Assembly: GCA_946557785.1 (NCBI GenBank)
Contig: CAMNTH010000024.1
Span: forward strand, 1-52,286
Length of the DNA: 52,286 nt
Source: an uncultured Blautia sp.
Lineage (GTDB): Bacteria; Bacillota; Clostridia; Lachnospirales; Lachnospiraceae
Direction of reading: 5' to 3'
Each line of letters begins with the position of its first letter. Position 1 is the first letter of the stretch. Below, piece by piece: positions 51,201-52,286 of this stretch. Under the pieces are notes generated by a model that saw only the letters and a program-made list of their open reading frames with translations, made no database searches and had not been told where the DNA came from. Both the position numbers and the translations under genes were made by a program.

Positions 51201-51753
51201 TTTCAATCTTCTGAATCTCGTGGGATGTACGGAATCCATCGAAGAAGTTGATGAATGGTACTTTTCCCTTGATAGCTGCCAGATGTGCAACCGGAGTTAA
51301 GTCCATAACTTCCTGTACGGAAGATTCACACAGCATAGCACATCCTGTCTGGCGGCATGCCATAACATCTGAGTGGTCTCCAAAGATAGAAAGTGCGTGA
51401 GATGCAAGTGCACGAGCGGATACGTTGATAACGCCCGGAAGCTGCTCACCAGCGATTTTGTAAAGGTTCGGGATCATCAGAAGAAGACCCTGAGATGCAG
51501 TATAGGTAGTTGTTAAAGCACCTGCTGCCAGAGAACCGTGAACGGCGCCGGCTGCACCTGCTTCAGACTGCATTTCAGTAACCTGTACTTCCTGTCCGAA
51601 GATGTTCTTTCTTCCCTGGGTAGCCCACTCGTCTGTAGCTTCTGCCATAACAGATGAAGGGGTGATCGGGTAAATTGCAGCTACATCAGAATAAGCGTAA
51701 GATGCATGAGCGGCTGCATGGTTACCATCCATGGTTTTCATCTTTCTTGCCAT
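48214..51753 (-). CDS. nifJ: Pyruvate:ferredoxin (flavodoxin) oxidoreductase
   Basis: Single-chain 1179-residue enzyme converting pyruvate, CoA and oxidised ferredoxin to acetyl-CoA, CO2 and reduced ferredoxin. Domains in order: thiamine-binding N-terminus (AAAHASYAYSDVAAIYPITPSSVMAE), the gamma domain, a ferredoxin domain with CIQCNRCAYVCPHA and CTGCGSCANVCPG (about residues 690-765), and a C-terminal thiamine domain with GCGETPYAKLI, GDGWAYDIGFGG and SNTGGQSSKSTP. AGGAGG precedes the ATG. In acetogenesis it supplies or consumes acetyl-CoA and links sugar fermentation to ferredoxin. Isolated gene with strong signals. Confidence 0.97.
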   Translation of the reverse strand: MARKMKTMDGNHAAAHASYAYSDVAAIYPITPSSVMAEATDEWATQGRKNIFGQEVQVTEMQSEAGAAGAVHGSLAAGALTTTYTASQGLLLMIPNLYKIAGEQLPGVINVSARALASHALSIFGDHSDVMACRQTGCAMLCESSVQEVMDLTPVAHLAAIKGKVPFINFFDGFRTSHEIQKIETWDYEDLKDMADMEAIAEFRNHALNPNHPCQRGSAQNPDIFFQAREACNPYYDALPAVVQEYMDKVNEKIGTDYKLFNYYGAEDAEHVIVAMGSVNDTIEETIDYLVAAGKKVGVIKVRLYRPFCAQALIDAIPASVKQITVMDRTKEPGALGEPLYLDVVAALKDSQFKDVKVFSGRYGLGSKDTTPAQIVAVYENTAKDKFTIGIVDDVTNLSLETGAPLVTTPEGTTNCKFWGLGADGTVGANKNSIKIIGDNTDMYAQAYFDYDSKKSGGVTMSHLRFGKKPIKSTYLIHKADFVACHNPSYVNKYNMVQELVDGGTFLLNCAWDMEGLEKHLPGQVKAFIANHDINFYTIDGVKIGIETGMGPTRINTILQSAFFKLTGIIPEEQAIDFMKAAAKATYGRKGDDVVQKNWAAIDQGAKQVVKIEVPESWKDAADEGLFMAHAETGRDDVVDFVNSIQSKVNAQEGNSLPVSAFKDYVDGTTPSGSSAYEKRGIAVNIPVWQPENCIQCNRCAYVCPHAVIRPVALTAEEAAAAPEGMQMLDLTGMKDYKFSMTVSALDCTGCGSCANVCPGKKGAKALAMENLEANAGSQKYFDYAVTLPEKAEVIAKYKEATVKGSQFKQPLLEFSGACAGCGETPYAKLITQLFGDRMYIANATGCSSIWGNSSPSTPYTVNAKGQGPAWANSLFEDNAEFGYGMLLAQKAIRDGLKGKVEALIDCDCCSDDVKAAAKEWLDTFSVGAANGAATDKLVAACEACGCDDCKAVLAQKDFLAKKSQWIFGGDGWAYDIGFGGVDHVLASGRDINVMVFDTEVYSNTGGQSSKSTPTGAIAQFAAGGKEVKKKDMASIAMSYGYVYVAQISMGADFNQTVKAIAEAEAYPGPSLIIAYAPCINHGIKKGMAKAQTEEELAVKCGYWHNFRFNPAAEGSKFTLDSKAPNMDDYQAFLDGEVRYNSLKRQNPEKAARLFAKNEAEAKARYEYLNKLITLYGEE

Positions 51754-51826
51754 AGTTTCTTTTCCTCCTTAAAGGTATGAAAATAATTATTTCTAGACAG
51801 CTTATCTGCCTAAATTTCCGCTTATG

Positions 51827-51856
51827 ATTATAACACAAAAAAAACGCATTGTCCAA
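51827..51856 (-). promoter_or_regulatory. Promoter of nifJ
   Basis: Minus-strand TATAAT (51832-51827) with TGT before it; the -35 is TTGGAC (18-base spacer) or TGGACA (17). A T-rich spacer and a 70-base leader follow. The AT-rich stretch 51850-51890 upstream could hold a regulator site. Confidence 0.75.
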
Positions 51857-51890
51857 TCAGATTATCGTTTTTTTGTACCAAATCACATAC

Positions 51891-51918
51891 AAAAAGGAAC
51901 CTGCCGTCAGCAGATTCC
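51891..51918 (-). terminator. Terminator after the Rrf2 regulator gene
   Basis: Minus-strand stem GGAATCTGC/GCAGGTTCC (one T-G pair), loop TGACG, five T. It separates the regulator from nifJ. Confidence 0.85.
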
Positions 51919-51931
51919 CTAACCTTCCTTA

Positions 51932-52286
51932 CTATGCTTCCTTATCTACCAGCTCGCCAAGAGACTTTCTTTCCAGCATTGTAAATAATTCCTTCTGTAT
52001 TTCACTCAGTTCACAGTGAACCCTGCAGACTGCTCCATCCTGTCCGTTACGGGCACAATTAAAATCCGGGTTCATGCATTCAATAATAAACATTTCCGGA
52101 TCAATTGCGGAATAAACATCCATCAAAGTCAGCTCCGCAAGACTCACATTTAGGGAATACCCTCCATGTACTCCCCTGTACCCCCGGACAATACCTGCTT
52201 TCTGGAGTTTCTTCAATATTTTATATGCAAAGGGAGCGGTAATACACTCCTTTTCACAGATCTCGTTAACGCTTACTCTTTCCTCC
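51932..52286 (-). CDS. Rrf2-family transcriptional regulator with C-terminal Cys cluster (cut by window edge)
   Basis: Partial gene; the frame continues unbroken to the edge, reading ...EERVSVNEICEKECITAP before FAYKILKKLQKAGIVRGYRGVHGGY, the helix-turn-helix and wing of Rrf2 proteins. The C-terminal region has four Cys (CMNPDFNC ... VCRVHC), a possible Fe-S cluster site as in IscR or RsrR-type sensors. The internal TTG near 52216 is not the real start. It lies upstream of nifJ in the same direction, separated by a terminator and the nifJ promoter, so it may sense Fe-S or redox state and control nifJ. Confidence 0.88.
   Translation of the reverse strand, partial: EERVSVNEICEKECITAPFAYKILKKLQKAGIVRGYRGVHGGYSLNVSLAELTLMDVYSAIDPEMFIIECMNPDFNCARNGQDGAVCRVHCELSEIQKELFTMLERKSLGELVDKEA

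Overview
The window looks like a chromosomal segment of an anaerobic, low-GC, gut-type acetogen of the Clostridia, most likely a Lachnospiraceae of the Blautia kind. The basis is a complete Wood-Ljungdahl carbonyl-branch cluster, strong AGGAGG ribosome-binding sites, a one-subunit pyruvate:ferredoxin oxidoreductase, and the style of the housekeeping genes. The genus is an inference; there is no rRNA gene here to settle it.

Region 1 (1-14904, all on the minus strand) is the acetyl-CoA pathway locus. In transcription order it reads: His-rich CooJ-like protein, cooT, a second cooC, CO dehydrogenase (acsA), cooC, two consecutive acetyl-CoA synthase genes (acsB copy 1 and copy 2), the corrinoid protein subunits acsD and acsC, the methyltransferase acsE, the corrinoid reactivator acsV, a DUF3786 protein, and the first 53 codons of formate-tetrahydrofolate ligase (fhs), which runs off the left edge. 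Fhs starts the methyl branch; AcsE passes the methyl group to the corrinoid protein AcsCD, AcsV repairs oxidised corrinoid, AcsA supplies CO, and AcsB joins methyl, CO and CoA. The CooC, CooT and CooJ-like proteins fit nickel supply for AcsA and AcsB. A good promoter lies at 14986-15014. Hairpins between genes (13372-13393, 8386-8415, 2968-2997) probably set relative expression. The two full-length acsB copies are the most unusual point.

Region 2 (15254-28746) is mainly housekeeping: an aldo/keto reductase; an operon of a radical SAM/PDZ protein, der, plsY and gpsA; an atypical long prs; pgeF, yraN and rnhB; a cyclophilin lipoprotein; trpS; luxS; an SH3 lipoprotein; and a cysteine desulfidase family gene. 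Region 3 (28834-33618) holds a ydjI-ydjG-ydjH-like membrane module (SPFH, zinc ribbon, TPM domain) behind a small Cys-rich protein, an unrecognised gene, and an RNase H with a viroplasmin domain. Region 4 (33757-39167) holds a DUF1015 protein, two stand-alone bacterial-microcompartment shell proteins with their own promoter, an AlkD-like repair protein, and an overlapping alcohol dehydrogenase/aldehyde dehydrogenase pair.

Region 5 (39181-48120) has a duplicated CmpB-type membrane protein, cysK, a ZIP metal transporter, a DUF975 membrane protein, the cobalamin nucleotide-loop operon (cobT, cobU, cobS, a short CobU paralogue, cobC), and a gtrA/glycosyltransferase pair. The B12 genes fit the corrinoid demand of region 1. 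Region 6 (48214-52286) is pyruvate:ferredoxin oxidoreductase with its promoter, preceded by a Cys-containing Rrf2-family regulator cut by the right edge. I saw no tRNA, rRNA, CRISPR, insertion sequence or prophage. Promoters and terminators were read by eye from -35/-10 spacing and stem-loops; identity figures are eye estimates.
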